64,000 nt of DNA from Flavobacterium segetis (GTDB taxonomy: Bacteria > Bacteroidota > Bacteroidia > Flavobacteriales > Flavobacteriaceae): assembly GCF_900129575.1 (NCBI RefSeq), contig NZ_FQWE01000002.1:372001-436000 (forward strand), written 5' to 3'. This document shows positions 1 to 10,078 of the stretch, piece after piece. Below the pieces are notes generated by a model. The model was not told the DNA's origin and made no database searches. It worked only from the letters and a program-made list of their open reading frames with translations. Each line of letters starts with the position of its first letter. The first letter of the stretch is position 1. The translations under genes were made by a program, and so were the position numbers.

Positions 1-15
1 CTAATTTAAAAGATA

Positions 16-29
16 CTGAATTTATTCAG
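16..29. promoter_or_regulatory. Short inverted repeat just upstream of tetR (possible operator)
   Basis: The sequence CTGAAT-TT-ATTCAG is a perfect 6-bp-arm inverted repeat that ends 8 bp before the tetR start codon. TetR-family repressors commonly bind palindromes next to their own gene, so autoregulation is plausible. The repeat is short, the window begins just upstream, and no matching promoter motif is visible, so this is a suggestion only. Confidence 0.3.
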
Positions 30-37
30 GTTACTAA

Positions 38-634
38 ATGAAAGAAAAAATCATATCTAAAGCAAGTGAGATGTTTTTAAAACTAGGTTTTAAGAGCGTA
101 ACCATGGATGATATTGCAGGTGAAATGTGCATTTCTAAAAAAACGATTTATAAGTATTTTTGTAACAAAGAACTTCTTATTGAAGAAAGCACCGCAACAG
201 TACATAAGGAAATACATGAAATCATTGACACCATAATATCAAAAGAATACAACGCCATTGAAGAAAATTTTGAAATCAGGAAAATGTTCAAAGAGATGTT
301 TAAAGCCATAGACAACTCTCCTATTTTTCAATTAAAAAAACATTACCCGGAAATATATGAAACTGTTATGGCACGTGAAATTAACGAGTGCAACACCACA
401 TTTGAAAGAAATATTAAAAAGGGAATTCAACAAGGTTTGTACCGAGAAAAAATAAATGTGAAAAACTACGTTCAGTTTTATTACCATCTCGTTTTTACCA
501 TCAAAGAAAATATAAGTTCTGAAAAAGAAGGCCAACAAATTGAACTTGAAGTATTAGAATACCACACCAGAGCGATGGCTACTCCAGCAGGAATTACTGA
601 ATTAGAAAATCAATTACTAAACTACACTATATAA
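38..634 (+). CDS. TetR/AcrR-family transcriptional regulator
   Basis: This 198-residue protein has an N-terminal TetR-type helix-turn-helix at about residues 5-50. The recognition-helix motif ISKKTIYKYF, followed by NKELL, is typical of the family. The C-terminal part is an all-helical ligand and dimerisation region with no assignable ligand. It is the first gene of the run tetR, outer-membrane factor, membrane-fusion protein and RND pump. Its stop overlaps the start of the next gene in a TAATG junction, so the two are probably translationally coupled. By analogy with AcrR-type regulators it probably represses this efflux operon and is released by a pump substrate; that is inference from position. 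The length is normal for the family and the ATG start fits the TetR N-terminus. Confidence 0.9.
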   Translation: MKEKIISKASEMFLKLGFKSVTMDDIAGEMCISKKTIYKYFCNKELLIEESTATVHKEIHEIIDTIISKEYNAIEENFEIRKMFKEMFKAIDNSPIFQLKKHYPEIYETVMAREINECNTTFERNIKKGIQQGLYREKINVKNYVQFYYHLVFTIKENISSEKEGQQIELEVLEYHTRAMATPAGITELENQLLNYTI

Positions 635-1974
635 TGAAGAGAATAATTTTACTAACAATTATGACTTTTGGGCTTGTAGCCAATGCGCAAGAAGTAAAAT
701 CGCTCACACTTAAAGAAGCGATTAATTACGCTTTAGAGAATAAAGCCGATGCTAAAAAAGCAAAACTACAAGTAGAGAATAGCGAATATCAAATTCAAGA
801 AGTGCGTTCCAGAGCATTACCACAAATTACGGCAAATGGTAATTTGACCTACAATCCTGTAATCCAAACAACAGTAATTGATGGAGCAGGTTTTGGACAA
901 CCAGGAACCATAATTCAAGCAGCTTTTGGACAACCATGGATTTCAACAGCAGGAGTTTCACTAACTCAGGCCCTCTTTGATCAATCTGTTTTTACAGGTT
1001 TGAAAGCGGCTAAATCAACAAGAGAGTTTTATCAAATAAATGAGCAATTGACCGAGGAGCAAGTTATTGAGCGTGTTGCTAATAATTATTATCAGGTTTT
1101 CGTACAACGTCAAAAACTAACTGTTATTGATAGCACTTATAAAAATACTACTAAAGTAAAAGACATTATAAAAGGTCAGTTTGACAATGGTTTGGCTAAA
1201 AAAATTGATCTAGATCGCATATTAGTTAAGCTTTCTAACATCAACACAATGCGTCAGCAAGTGCTGAATGCTGTTCAAATTCAGGAAAATGCGTTGAAAT
1301 TTTATATGGGAATGCCTATCGAGACGCAAATTGAGATTCCTCAAAAAGAATTTGAAGTCAGTTTACAATCATTGACAGAAGTACCAAACACGGCTAGCAG
1401 AACTGAATTTTTATTGTTGAAAAAACAAGAAGAACTTTTAATATTCCAAAAAAAATCAATTGAAGCTGGCTATTATCCCACGCTGTCTTTAACAGCAGGA
1501 TACAATTATATAGGACAAGGTCCAAAAATGCCAATCGGCGCCAAGCCCATAGATGGCGTATACTGGTCTGACTTCTCTGCTATAGGATTAAATTTGAGAG
1601 TTCCCATTTTTACAGGTTTTAGTACTCGATCTAAAGTGCGCCAAGCAGATGTAAATTTGAGAACTATCAAGGCAAATCTTGATGATACTAAGTTATCACT
1701 TGACTTGGCTTTTGCCAATGCTAAAACGCAAATCGATAATAGTTTGATTACTATTCAAAGTCAAAAAGAAAACGCGCAACTTGCTAAAGAAGTTTTAGAT
1801 AATACTCGAAATAATTATGTACAAGGATTAGCACCTTTGACTGATTTATTAGATGCTGAAAACTCATTGACTGAGGCGCAAAATAATTATACCACCGCAT
1901 TATTAGATTATAAACTAGCAGAAATTCAATTAATCAAATCCAAAGGAGAATTAAAATCATTACTAAATAATTAA
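634..1974 (+). CDS. TolC-family outer membrane efflux protein
   Basis: A 446-residue protein with an N-terminal signal peptide (about residues 1-18, ending VANAQ). It is followed by the two long helical repeats typical of outer-membrane efflux proteins, for example LTLKEAINYALENKADAKKA near the start and the NNYVQGLAPLTDLLDAENSL segment near the end, which marks the second half of the repeat. TolC-type proteins form trimeric channels that carry RND pump substrates across the outer membrane. The gene starts inside the tetR stop codon and ends 4 bp before the membrane-fusion gene, so all three are almost certainly co-transcribed. Substrate specificity cannot be read from the sequence. Confidence 0.93.
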   Translation: MKRIILLTIMTFGLVANAQEVKSLTLKEAINYALENKADAKKAKLQVENSEYQIQEVRSRALPQITANGNLTYNPVIQTTVIDGAGFGQPGTIIQAAFGQPWISTAGVSLTQALFDQSVFTGLKAAKSTREFYQINEQLTEEQVIERVANNYYQVFVQRQKLTVIDSTYKNTTKVKDIIKGQFDNGLAKKIDLDRILVKLSNINTMRQQVLNAVQIQENALKFYMGMPIETQIEIPQKEFEVSLQSLTEVPNTASRTEFLLLKKQEELLIFQKKSIEAGYYPTLSLTAGYNYIGQGPKMPIGAKPIDGVYWSDFSAIGLNLRVPIFTGFSTRSKVRQADVNLRTIKANLDDTKLSLDLAFANAKTQIDNSLITIQSQKENAQLAKEVLDNTRNNYVQGLAPLTDLLDAENSLTEAQNNYTTALLDYKLAEIQLIKSKGELKSLLNN

Positions 1975-1978
1975 GAAC

Positions 1979-3046
1979 ATGAAGAAAATTATCATAACCA
2001 CTATAATCATTTTAGTTTCATTAGGAGCTATAGCATTTGTTTTAACGAATAACAAAAAAGAAAATGAAGCTAAAATAGCAGTTGTAGCAGAGAAAAACGC
2101 AACCGTTTCTGTTAGAATTGACACAGTTAAAACTCAAGAAATTACTTTAGATTTTGTTTCCAACGGAAATTTTGAACCGGTACAAGAATTGAAATTTTCT
2201 GCTGAAAAGTCTGGTAAAATTACAAATATTCTTGTAAAAGAAGGAGACTACGTATCTGTTGGTCAAACGGTAGCCGTTGTGCGAAGTGATGTAATTAATG
2301 TTAATGCTCAAAATGCAAATGCGGTTTATCAAAACGCTGTAAATGACCACAGCCGCTTTGAAAATGCGTTTAAAACTGGCGGTGTTACTAAACAACAATT
2401 AGATCAAGCTAAACTAGCTATGGTAAATGCTAAATCACAATTGACTCAAGCTAACATCAACGTGGGCGACACTAGAATAAAAGCGCCAATAAGTGGTTAT
2501 ATTAATGCTAAGTACATAGAAATAGGTTCAATAATTTCAGCTACACCAGCAACACAATTATTTGATATTGTCAATGTTTCTAAATTAAAATTAAAGGTCA
2601 ACGTTACTGAAAGCCAAGTTGCAAGTTTAAAAGTGGGAAGTAAAATAAATGTAACAGCAAGTGTTTATCCTGATGAAAAATTTTCGGGTAAAATTACATT
2701 TATTGCTGCTAAAGCTGATGAGCGTTTAAATTTCCCTGTAGAAATTGAAATTTCAAATAATGCTGCTGCTGCTTTAAAAGCAGGAATGTATGGTACTGCA
2801 GAATTTGCATCAAATCAACAAAAACGATCTCTTAAAATTGTTCCTAGAAATGCATTTGTAGGAAGTGTAAGTAGCAATCAAGTTTTTGTAATTGAAAACG
2901 GAACAGCAAAACTTAAAAATGTAACTGCTGGTAGAGTTATAGGTGATAAAGTAGAAATTCTTGATGGGTTAAATGATGGCGAAAACGTAATCGTTACCGG
3001 ACAAATCAACCTGCAAGACGGTACTAAAGTGGAAATTATAAAATAA
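1979..3046 (+). CDS. RND efflux periplasmic adaptor (membrane-fusion protein)
   Basis: A 355-residue HlyD/AcrA-type adaptor. It has an N-terminal membrane anchor (about residues 4-23). A biotinyl-lipoyl-like half follows, with KITNILVKEGDYVSVGQTVA at about residues 80-100. Then come a short helical hairpin, the second lipoyl half with the DTRIKAPISGYI motif, and beta-barrel and membrane-proximal domains. The protein bridges the inner-membrane RND pump and the TolC-like channel. It begins 4 bp after the outer-membrane factor and is followed, after a 91-bp spacer, by the pump gene. Length and domain order are normal. There is no lipobox cysteine, so it is probably anchored by its N-terminal helix. 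Confidence 0.93.
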   Translation: MKKIIITTIIILVSLGAIAFVLTNNKKENEAKIAVVAEKNATVSVRIDTVKTQEITLDFVSNGNFEPVQELKFSAEKSGKITNILVKEGDYVSVGQTVAVVRSDVINVNAQNANAVYQNAVNDHSRFENAFKTGGVTKQQLDQAKLAMVNAKSQLTQANINVGDTRIKAPISGYINAKYIEIGSIISATPATQLFDIVNVSKLKLKVNVTESQVASLKVGSKINVTASVYPDEKFSGKITFIAAKADERLNFPVEIEISNNAAAALKAGMYGTAEFASNQQKRSLKIVPRNAFVGSVSSNQVFVIENGTAKLKNVTAGRVIGDKVEILDGLNDGENVIVTGQINLQDGTKVEIIK

Positions 3047-3137
3047 AGTACTTAGTGACTATCGAGTCGTTTTTTAGCCAAAAACTTTTTACTACTTGCT
3101 ATTCACTGATCACTAATCACTCTTTTAAATTAAAAAT

Positions 3138-6100
3138 ATGAAATTAGCAGAAATATCCATAAAACGTCCGTCGTTAATTATTGTATTATTTACAATATTA
3201 ACACTTGGTGGACTGTTCAGTTACAGTAATTTGGGTTACGAATTGATTCCAAAATTTGAGACAAACGTAATTACAGTTGCCACAATTTATCCTGGAGCAT
3301 CGCCAAGTGAAGTTGAAAATACGGTTACTAAAAAAATTGAAGATGCAATCGCTTCCTTAGAAAATATTAAAAAAATAGATTCAAAATCGTATGAAAGTTT
3401 ATCTACGGTTTCAATCACATTGACATCAACCGCTGATGTAAATATTTCTATGAATGATGCACAGCGCAAAATAAACGCTATCATAAATGATTTGCCAGAT
3501 GATGCCGATACTCCTTCATTGACTAAATTCTCTTTGAGCGATTTACCAATTATGACTCTTGGTGCCAATGGAAATATGGATGAAATTGCTTTCTACGATT
3601 TAGTAGATAAAAAGTTAACACCAGTTCTTTCTAGGGTTCAGGGTGTTGCGCAAATCAATATCATTGGAGGGCAAGAAAGAGAAATCCAGGTAAATCTTGA
3701 TGCCGCTAAAATGCAAGCTTACGGACTTTCTATTCCACAAGTGCAGCAAAATATTTTATCCTCTAACTTGGATTTTCCAACAGGAAATATTCAAACACGA
3801 GAACAAAAGATTTTAATACGATTAGCTGGAAAATATAAAAGCGTTGATGAATTAAGAAACCTAATTGTATCTTCAAAAAACGGAATACAAGTGCGTCTTG
3901 ATGATATTGCAGACGTTCAGGATACGCAAAAAATTACTGAAAAAGTAGCTCGTATCAACCAGAAAAGTGCCATTATTTTACAAATCATTAAACAATCTGA
4001 TGCTAATGCCGTTGCTGTAAGTGAGGAAGTAATTAAAACAATTAGCAAATTAGAGGCAGATTATAAAACCGATGGTTTAAAACTAGAAGTGGCAAAGGAC
4101 AGCACTGTTTTTACTTTAATGGCAGCTGACGCCGTTGTACATGATTTACTTATTGCAGTGCTTTTAGTGGCACTAGTAATGTTGTTTTTCTTGCATAGTA
4201 TAAGAAACTCATTGATTGTAATGGTTACGATTCCAGCTTCATTAATCGCAACTTTCATAGGGATCTACTTAATGGGCTATACCTTGAATTTAATGAGTTT
4301 ATTAGGTTTATCTCTTGTTGTAGGTATACTAGTGGATGATGCTATTGTGGTATTAGAAAATATATATAGGCACATGGAAATGGGTAAAAACCGAGTTCGT
4401 GCTGCTTATGACGGAACAGCCGAAATTGGAGGAACAGTAGTTTCTATTACTTTAGTTATCGTGGTAGTGTTTTTACCAATAGCTTTGAGTACTGGTTTAG
4501 TTTCAAACATTATTACTCAATTTTGTGTTACAGTAATCATTTCTACATTGTTATCATTACTAGCTTCGTTTACTATTATTCCGTGGTTATCGTCTAGATA
4601 TGGAAAATTAGAGCACATAGAAGGTAAAAATCTTTTTGGAAGAATTATTCTTGGATTCGAAAGTTACCTAACTCGTTTTACTAATTGGATATCTAATTTA
4701 TTGAACTGGTGTTTAGATCATTATATCAAAACTATTTTAGTGGTTTTAGTATTATTTTTTAGTTCAACAATCGGATTGTTAGGCGGAGGTTTTATTGGAG
4801 GAGAATTCTTTGCTGCATCAGATAGTGGTGAGTTCTTAGTTCAAATTGAAATGCCAAAAGACGCTTCATTGGAACAAACCAATTTTATGACTCAAAAAGC
4901 TGAGGCATTTTTAGGAAAGGAAGAGTATGTTTTTAGTCAAATTACAACTGTAGGACAATCAAGTGGTGGTCTAGGTGCATCACAAGCTACTGCTTACAAA
5001 GCAGAAATCAACGTGAAAATGGTTGGATTAGACAAGCGTAGTGAACCTGCAAATGTATATGCCGCAAAAACGAAACGTAAGCTTGAAAAACTATTAGTAG
5101 GTGCTAAAGTTAAAACAGTTCCTGTTGGTATTTTAGGTACTGCTGAGGATGCAACATTAAATTTAATTGTTACAGGTCCAGATGTGGAAAGTGCAATGAG
5201 TTTCGCAAAAGCAGCTGAAAAAGAACTTCGCACGATTGCTGGAGCAACTGAAATAGAATTATCAGTTGAAGATGGAAATCCAGAAGTAAACGTAAGAGTT
5301 GACAGGGATAAAATGGCAGCACTTGGCTTGAGTTTACAAACTGTGGGTATGACTATGCAAACAGCGTTTAGCGGAAACACTGATGGACGTTATAGAGCTG
5401 GAGAATATGAATATGACATTAATATAAAATACAACGCATTCGATAGGAAAAGCATTACTGACGTTAGTAATTTAATTTTTATAAACGATGTAGGCCAACA
5501 AATAAAACTAAATCAATTTGCTACTGTTACAGAAGGTTCAGGACCAAGTAATTTAGAGCGAAGAGACAAATCAGCATCGGTGACGGTAAAAGGTCAAAAT
5601 GTAGGTGTTGCTTCGGGAACGATTGTTGGAATCTGGCAAGAAAAGCTTGATAAATTGAATAAACCAACTGGTGTAAATTACATTTATGGTGGTGATCAAG
5701 AAAATCAATCCGAAGGTTTTGGAACACTGGGAGTTGCTTTATTAGCTGCTATTATCTTGGTGTATTTAGTAATGGTTTCGTTATATGACAGCTTTGTGCA
5801 TCCATTTGTGGTATTATTTGCGATTCCGCTTTCGTTCATTGGAGCGATGTTAGCTTTGGCTTTGACCAATAATACATTGAATATTTTTACTATTCTTGGA
5901 ATCATCATGCTGATAGGTCTGGTATGTAAAAACGCAATTATGCTTGTAGATTATACGAATCAACGACGTAAAGCTGGTGAAACAATTAGAACAGCATTGA
6001 TCCAAGCGAATCACGCAAGGTTACGTCCTATTTTGATGACTACAATTGCAATGGTTTTTGGAATGGTACCTATTGCATTAGCATCAGGAGCTGGAGCGGA

Positions 6101-6308
6101 ATGGAAAAACGGATTAGCTTGGGTAATTATTGGTGGATTGATCTCCTCATTATTCCTAACGCTTATCATTGTTCCTGTGATATATGAAATCATGGAAAAA
6201 ATTATTGCCAAATTCTCTAAAGGTGAAAAAACAGATTATGAATCAGAAATGATTGCTGATTATGAGCACCGAGAACTAAGCGAAGATGGTTTTACACCAA
6301 AACATTAA
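3138..6308 (+). CDS. RND multidrug efflux transporter permease (AcrB/MexB-like)
   Basis: A 1056-residue inner-membrane proton-driven pump of the hydrophobe/amphiphile efflux class. The first helix (about residues 10-30) is followed by a large periplasmic loop. The transmembrane block at about residues 335-490 contains GLSLVVGILVDDAIVVLENI, with the paired aspartates used for proton relay. The same arrangement repeats in the second half, which contains ILGIIMLIGLVCKNAIMLVDY. It works with the adaptor and TolC-like channel encoded just upstream, across a 91-bp spacer without an obvious terminator. The last 17 or so codons and the terminator are duplicated at 11878-11997. The substrate is unknown. 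Confidence 0.94.
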   Translation: MKLAEISIKRPSLIIVLFTILTLGGLFSYSNLGYELIPKFETNVITVATIYPGASPSEVENTVTKKIEDAIASLENIKKIDSKSYESLSTVSITLTSTADVNISMNDAQRKINAIINDLPDDADTPSLTKFSLSDLPIMTLGANGNMDEIAFYDLVDKKLTPVLSRVQGVAQINIIGGQEREIQVNLDAAKMQAYGLSIPQVQQNILSSNLDFPTGNIQTREQKILIRLAGKYKSVDELRNLIVSSKNGIQVRLDDIADVQDTQKITEKVARINQKSAIILQIIKQSDANAVAVSEEVIKTISKLEADYKTDGLKLEVAKDSTVFTLMAADAVVHDLLIAVLLVALVMLFFLHSIRNSLIVMVTIPASLIATFIGIYLMGYTLNLMSLLGLSLVVGILVDDAIVVLENIYRHMEMGKNRVRAAYDGTAEIGGTVVSITLVIVVVFLPIALSTGLVSNIITQFCVTVIISTLLSLLASFTIIPWLSSRYGKLEHIEGKNLFGRIILGFESYLTRFTNWISNLLNWCLDHYIKTILVVLVLFFSSTIGLLGGGFIGGEFFAASDSGEFLVQIEMPKDASLEQTNFMTQKAEAFLGKEEYVFSQITTVGQSSGGLGASQATAYKAEINVKMVGLDKRSEPANVYAAKTKRKLEKLLVGAKVKTVPVGILGTAEDATLNLIVTGPDVESAMSFAKAAEKELRTIAGATEIELSVEDGNPEVNVRVDRDKMAALGLSLQTVGMTMQTAFSGNTDGRYRAGEYEYDINIKYNAFDRKSITDVSNLIFINDVGQQIKLNQFATVTEGSGPSNLERRDKSASVTVKGQNVGVASGTIVGIWQEKLDKLNKPTGVNYIYGGDQENQSEGFGTLGVALLAAIILVYLVMVSLYDSFVHPFVVLFAIPLSFIGAMLALALTNNTLNIFTILGIIMLIGLVCKNAIMLVDYTNQRRKAGETIRTALIQANHARLRPILMTTIAMVFGMVPIALASGAGAEWKNGLAWVIIGGLISSLFLTLIIVPVIYEIMEKIIAKFSKGEKTDYESEMIADYEHRELSEDGFTPKH

Positions 6309-6366
6309 TTCCTTTTTACAAATAAAAAGCGACCTGTTCATTGCTGTGAGCAGGTCGTTTTTTTTA
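6247..6366. repeat. Direct repeat, copy 1: 3' end of the RND gene plus terminator
   Basis: This segment covers the last codons of the RND pump gene, its stop and its terminator. It recurs in the same orientation at 11878-11997 with only a few differences: one synonymous AAA/AAG change, two small indels beside the terminator and three loop changes. The two copies bracket the peptide/GLPGLI/barrel/response-regulator group. Confidence 0.9.
6330..6365 (+). terminator. Rho-independent terminator of the RND operon
   Basis: The arms CGACCTGTTCA and TGAGCAGGTCG form an 11-bp stem with one mismatch and a 6-nt loop, followed by a run of eight T. It lies 21 bp after the RND stop. A short A run on the other side could also help end transcription of the convergent barrel gene. 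Confidence 0.9.
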
Positions 6367-6580
6367 TGCTTGTAAAATTGAGTTTGATGAAATACCACTA
6401 AGTTGTTGCAAAATATCAGAAGAATTCCTCGCTAATACATCTCTTCGTAGACTTAGCTGGAAAATGCGATTTTTATTCAAATTGTAAATGTGATGCAATT
6501 TATTTTTAACAAAGAATCCTGTTATTTAGTATAACTAGCTTGAATTATGGGGTGTTGATTAAAGAAAAGTGAATCATGTG

Positions 6581-9196
6581 TCAAAATCGATATTTAACGG
6601 CGCAAAGTAGATATCGTGGAACAAGTTCAACAGTTGATTGATAGAAGGTAAAATTGTTTAAAGTTATTAAAGTGAATTTATTTTCGTTTAAAATATTGTT
6701 AAAAACAAGACGGTAAGAAAACTTACTTTCTACTGGATTGTAATTGATAATGATGTTGTTGAACGAATAATTTTGCTGATTTATAAAATAGATTGCACTG
6801 TTGCATTCAGCTAAAATTGTTTTTGAAATAGTATAATTTACATCTAAAAAAATATCTTTGGTAACGTTAGTCGTTTTAATATTTTCAAATACTGACTGGG
6901 TGTAGTTATACGAAAAACCACTATCAAAATTTATTGCTTTTTTAAAATAAGAGGTTACTGAATATTTTATTTTATTGGAGTAATTTTCTGAATTTGTAAA
7001 TTCAGTTGCATTGACGTTAACGGGGCTTGAATTCCAGTTTTGGATATTTTCAATTTTAGAAGCTAATTTAAGTTTGCGCACATAGTTTACAAAACTAAAA
7101 CTGAAATTATAATTATCCCCGCCAAGTGTTTGCCTCAAATTACTAAAATTAAAATCATTTGTAATTATACTCTCGGTATTAAGGATCGATTTAGACTTGA
7201 TGTAAGACAGAGCCGAGTTGACTGAAAACCTTTTTTCGTCCAGATAAATGGAATAATTTAAAGTGGCAACTGTATTTTTAAGTGGATTTTCATATCGTGT
7301 ACCTTTAGCAAAACTACGATAATCGATAAGCTGAAAATTAGTAGTGAGTTGATTTATTTCGGGCAAAGTGTTATTTTCTGAGTACGATAATTTAAAATTA
7401 CCAAAACCAGTTTTTTTAATATTTAATGATAGTGTTGGGTTTACAAGAAAGATACTACTTGTTACATTATTACTCTCAAAGTTTATATATTGTAGACTTA
7501 CAAGTGCTGTAAAATCTATTTTTTTAGAAAAGTTATAACGTATGGCGTTATCAAAAAGAAATTTGAGTTGTTTTAAATTAGAAAAATTTTCATAATTGGG
7601 AAAACTATGGGTGTTGACCACAAAACTATTATTAAATTCCTCTTTTGAAAATTCAAATTGAACACTATTTGTAACATCAATATTTGAAAATTTTGTTAGA
7701 AGTTTCGTTTTATCACCAATGTAAAATAAGTTGTTATGCGCTCTTTGCCTTATAACATCCCTGGCGCTTACATTAAGAAAATCATTGAGCAAAGGCGACA
7801 GAACGTTTACATTTTCTCTAATTTCATCATTACCAAAATAGACATAGCTATTCAAAATTTTATTTTCTGATAGTTGTAGCGTGTGATTAAAATGATTATA
7901 AAAAGTATAATTCTTATTTTTTAACAACTGATTTATTTCATCCAAATTGAAGAATAAATCGCTATTTGTAACATTTGGATTAATTTTATAAATAAATAAA
8001 TTAGTAACGTAATTTTTATCGTTTGGATAGTATTTGAGTTCTATTTCAGTTGAAGCAACAGTTTTACGATTGTTGTAAAAATTGTTTACGGTAAATGATA
8101 TTGGATTATCTTCTAAATTGTACCTTGTTTCTGAAAATGAGTTTTGATTTTGTCTGTCCTGCGCAAGGTAAACAACTCCCCGCAAGGATAAATTATCTTT
8201 TCTTTTTGTTGCAAAACTTAAAGTGTTTAGAAATGCATTATTGAAAACACTTTGAGTTTTACTAAAAAGTGCCACTTCATTATTATTAATTTGAAATAAT
8301 GATTTGGCTTTGAATTCCAAACGATCTTCACTGAAGATATTGCTTTCATGTATATCTGTGGCTACAATATCGGTTGCCTTTTCTCCAAGATTGTTATAAT
8401 CCGCTAGATAAAAGAGTTTGATTTTTTTTCTTATCAATCCTAAGTTTAGACTTTCTTTCCACCGATTTTCAGATACTACACCGCTTCCCAAGGTAACATT
8501 ACCAAACCATATATTTTTCTTTCCTTTGACTAGTTTTAGGTTTAAAGCAACTTTCTCAGACTTATTCAGTTTTTTTAATATTGGATTATCCTCAAAATTA
8601 TCAATGATTTGAATGGACTCTAAAACTTTAGCATCTAAATTTTTTGATAAAAGTTTATAATTTTTATCAAACATATCCTCACCTTCTACGAGTAATTTAT
8701 CAATTGATACGCCATGTGCCTTTATTGTACCATCCTTTAAAACCACGATTCCCGGAATTTTTTTTAAGACATCCTCAATAGTTTGCTCTGTTTTATTTCC
8801 AAAGCTTGCTACTTTTATTGTAGTGGTGTCTTGCTCAACTCTAACTTTTTTGCTGCTTTCAATAATCACTTCTTGTAAAATCTGCGCTTTTTTTTCCAAA
8901 ATGAAATTTTCACTTTGGCTTGAGTTACTAACTATTTTAGATATTTTACCATAGCCTAAACAAGAGATCTCAATGGTAATGGTCAAACTTTTAGGGTTTT
9001 GAAATGCTATCGAATAGTTACCGTTTTCATCTGTGAAATCATATTCAAGGTAATCACCATTTTCATTAATTAAAGAAACAGAGGCATTTTGAATACCTCT
9101 GTTTTCAAGATCTATAATTTTCCCTTTGATGATGAATTCCTGAGCCTGAGTAGATAACGAAAAGAACAATAAAAAAAATACAATTAATTTTTGCAT
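6581..9196 (-). CDS. Outer-membrane beta-barrel protein with carboxypeptidase-regulatory and plug-like domains
   Basis: An 871-residue protein with a signal peptide (residues 1-18, ending STQAQ). A carboxypeptidase-D regulatory-like domain spans about residues 20-100. A plug-like segment spans about 115-225 and includes TIEDVLKKIPGIVVLKDG and a VEGEDMFDKNYK motif. The rest is rich in alternating beta strands and ends in an aromatic residue (YRF), as expected for an outer-membrane barrel. It resembles a TonB-dependent receptor, but no TonB box can be identified with confidence. It starts 6 bp after the GLPGLI gene and is probably co-transcribed with it; such pairs are common in Flavobacteriia. 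The ligand is unknown. Confidence 0.85.
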   Translation of the reverse strand: MQKLIVFFLLFFSLSTQAQEFIIKGKIIDLENRGIQNASVSLINENGDYLEYDFTDENGNYSIAFQNPKSLTITIEISCLGYGKISKIVSNSSQSENFILEKKAQILQEVIIESSKKVRVEQDTTTIKVASFGNKTEQTIEDVLKKIPGIVVLKDGTIKAHGVSIDKLLVEGEDMFDKNYKLLSKNLDAKVLESIQIIDNFEDNPILKKLNKSEKVALNLKLVKGKKNIWFGNVTLGSGVVSENRWKESLNLGLIRKKIKLFYLADYNNLGEKATDIVATDIHESNIFSEDRLEFKAKSLFQINNNEVALFSKTQSVFNNAFLNTLSFATKRKDNLSLRGVVYLAQDRQNQNSFSETRYNLEDNPISFTVNNFYNNRKTVASTEIELKYYPNDKNYVTNLFIYKINPNVTNSDLFFNLDEINQLLKNKNYTFYNHFNHTLQLSENKILNSYVYFGNDEIRENVNVLSPLLNDFLNVSARDVIRQRAHNNLFYIGDKTKLLTKFSNIDVTNSVQFEFSKEEFNNSFVVNTHSFPNYENFSNLKQLKFLFDNAIRYNFSKKIDFTALVSLQYINFESNNVTSSIFLVNPTLSLNIKKTGFGNFKLSYSENNTLPEINQLTTNFQLIDYRSFAKGTRYENPLKNTVATLNYSIYLDEKRFSVNSALSYIKSKSILNTESIITNDFNFSNLRQTLGGDNYNFSFSFVNYVRKLKLASKIENIQNWNSSPVNVNATEFTNSENYSNKIKYSVTSYFKKAINFDSGFSYNYTQSVFENIKTTNVTKDIFLDVNYTISKTILAECNSAIYFINQQNYSFNNIIINYNPVESKFSYRLVFNNILNENKFTLITLNNFTFYQSTVELVPRYLLCAVKYRF

Positions 9197-9202
9197 CTAC
9201 TA

Positions 9203-9997
9203 TTATTCAAAAGATTCAAGATAGTAAGACGACATTGGTGCTTTATCAGGCGTCATTCCAGGATAATCTTTAGCAATTAAGATCATTCTTTCATACCCAC
9301 TTTCAATTGTGTTTTTACAATATAGTTTAAATTCATCGATGGTCAAAAATTTCACATTTTTGTCTTTTTTGCCTTGTCGAATGGTATAATTTTGCTTCAC
9401 ATTTATGGGATATTGATATTTTTTAAAATTCCAACTCACATATTTTTCTTCGTCATAGGCTTCAAGAATCATTCCTGGCAAACCATTTAATTTCCAAGGT
9501 CCCGAAAAAACTGCGATTTCAGGCGTGTACCAAGCATAATATTTCCTCCCTCTAAAGGTTGTCGTTGCCAAAACACAATTGAAAGAAGCAATTTTTTTCT
9601 TTTGATTCGTAATTTGCCAGTTAAATTTGGGCAAAACTTCCTTTACATACACTTGCTTCCCATCTTGCAAATTGAAATAAAGCGTTTTAGTTGCATAATT
9701 ACATACCACTTGGTTCCCTTGTGGAGAGAGTATCAACCCATTAGAAATTTTATTGTAGCTGCCGTTGCTATTTTGATAATGAGCCTTTGATTTAGATAAG
9801 CTAGCGGCGGTTTCCAGAGAATCTTTAGCCACTACATAATAAGACTTGTCTTTACTAAACATAGTGTAGGCATTATACACTTCACCATTTGCGCCGCCCA
9901 CACCAAAAGCATCAGTAAATTCATAATAAACAATACCATCTTGCGCAAAAAGTAAATTAAAATAGGTGAGCAATACGATTGTACTAATTTTTTTCAT
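9203..9997 (-). CDS. GLPGLI family protein
   Basis: The protein contains the family-defining motif as LNGLPGMILEAYDE, preceded by YAWYTPEIAVFSGPWK. I chose the ATG at 9997 because it begins a clear signal peptide (MKKISTIVLLTYFNLLFAQ). A longer frame to 10063 adds 22 residues before this and would cover the stem-loop at 10025-10053. The mature part of about 245 residues is probably periplasmic or surface-exposed. GLPGLI proteins have no established biochemical function. They are frequently encoded next to carboxypeptidase-regulatory TonB-receptor-like barrels, as here. The gene lies 6 bp upstream of the barrel gene and 81 bp downstream of a small exported-peptide gene. Confidence 0.88.
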   Translation of the reverse strand: MKKISTIVLLTYFNLLFAQDGIVYYEFTDAFGVGGANGEVYNAYTMFSKDKSYYVVAKDSLETAASLSKSKAHYQNSNGSYNKISNGLILSPQGNQVVCNYATKTLYFNLQDGKQVYVKEVLPKFNWQITNQKKKIASFNCVLATTTFRGRKYYAWYTPEIAVFSGPWKLNGLPGMILEAYDEEKYVSWNFKKYQYPINVKQNYTIRQGKKDKNVKFLTIDEFKLYCKNTIESGYERMILIAKDYPGMTPDKAPMSSYYLESFE

Positions 9998-10024
9998 GGA
10001 GACTTTTTTATTTTGTTTAATAAA

Positions 10025-10053
10025 TATAGAGGTAATAAAATTACTACCTCTAT
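10025..10053 (-). promoter_or_regulatory. Stem-loop between the peptide and GLPGLI genes
   Basis: Arms ATAGAGGTA and TACCTCTAT form a perfect 9-bp stem, with a further inner pairing of GTAAT with ATTAC. It lies between the peptide stop codon and the GLPGLI start. There is no strong T run after it on the minus strand, so it may be a processing or partial-termination site rather than a full terminator. A shorter relative with the same GAGGTA and TACC cores lies at about 10502-10521. Confidence 0.55.
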
Positions 10054-10078
10054 ATGTTTTCAAAGCATTAGATTATTT

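Noticed and set aside
3047..3137. The 91-bp spacer between the adaptor and the RND pump as a promoter or terminator
   Set aside because: No TAnnTTTG motif and no stable hairpin with a T run are visible; the spacer looks like neutral repeat-like sequence within one operon.
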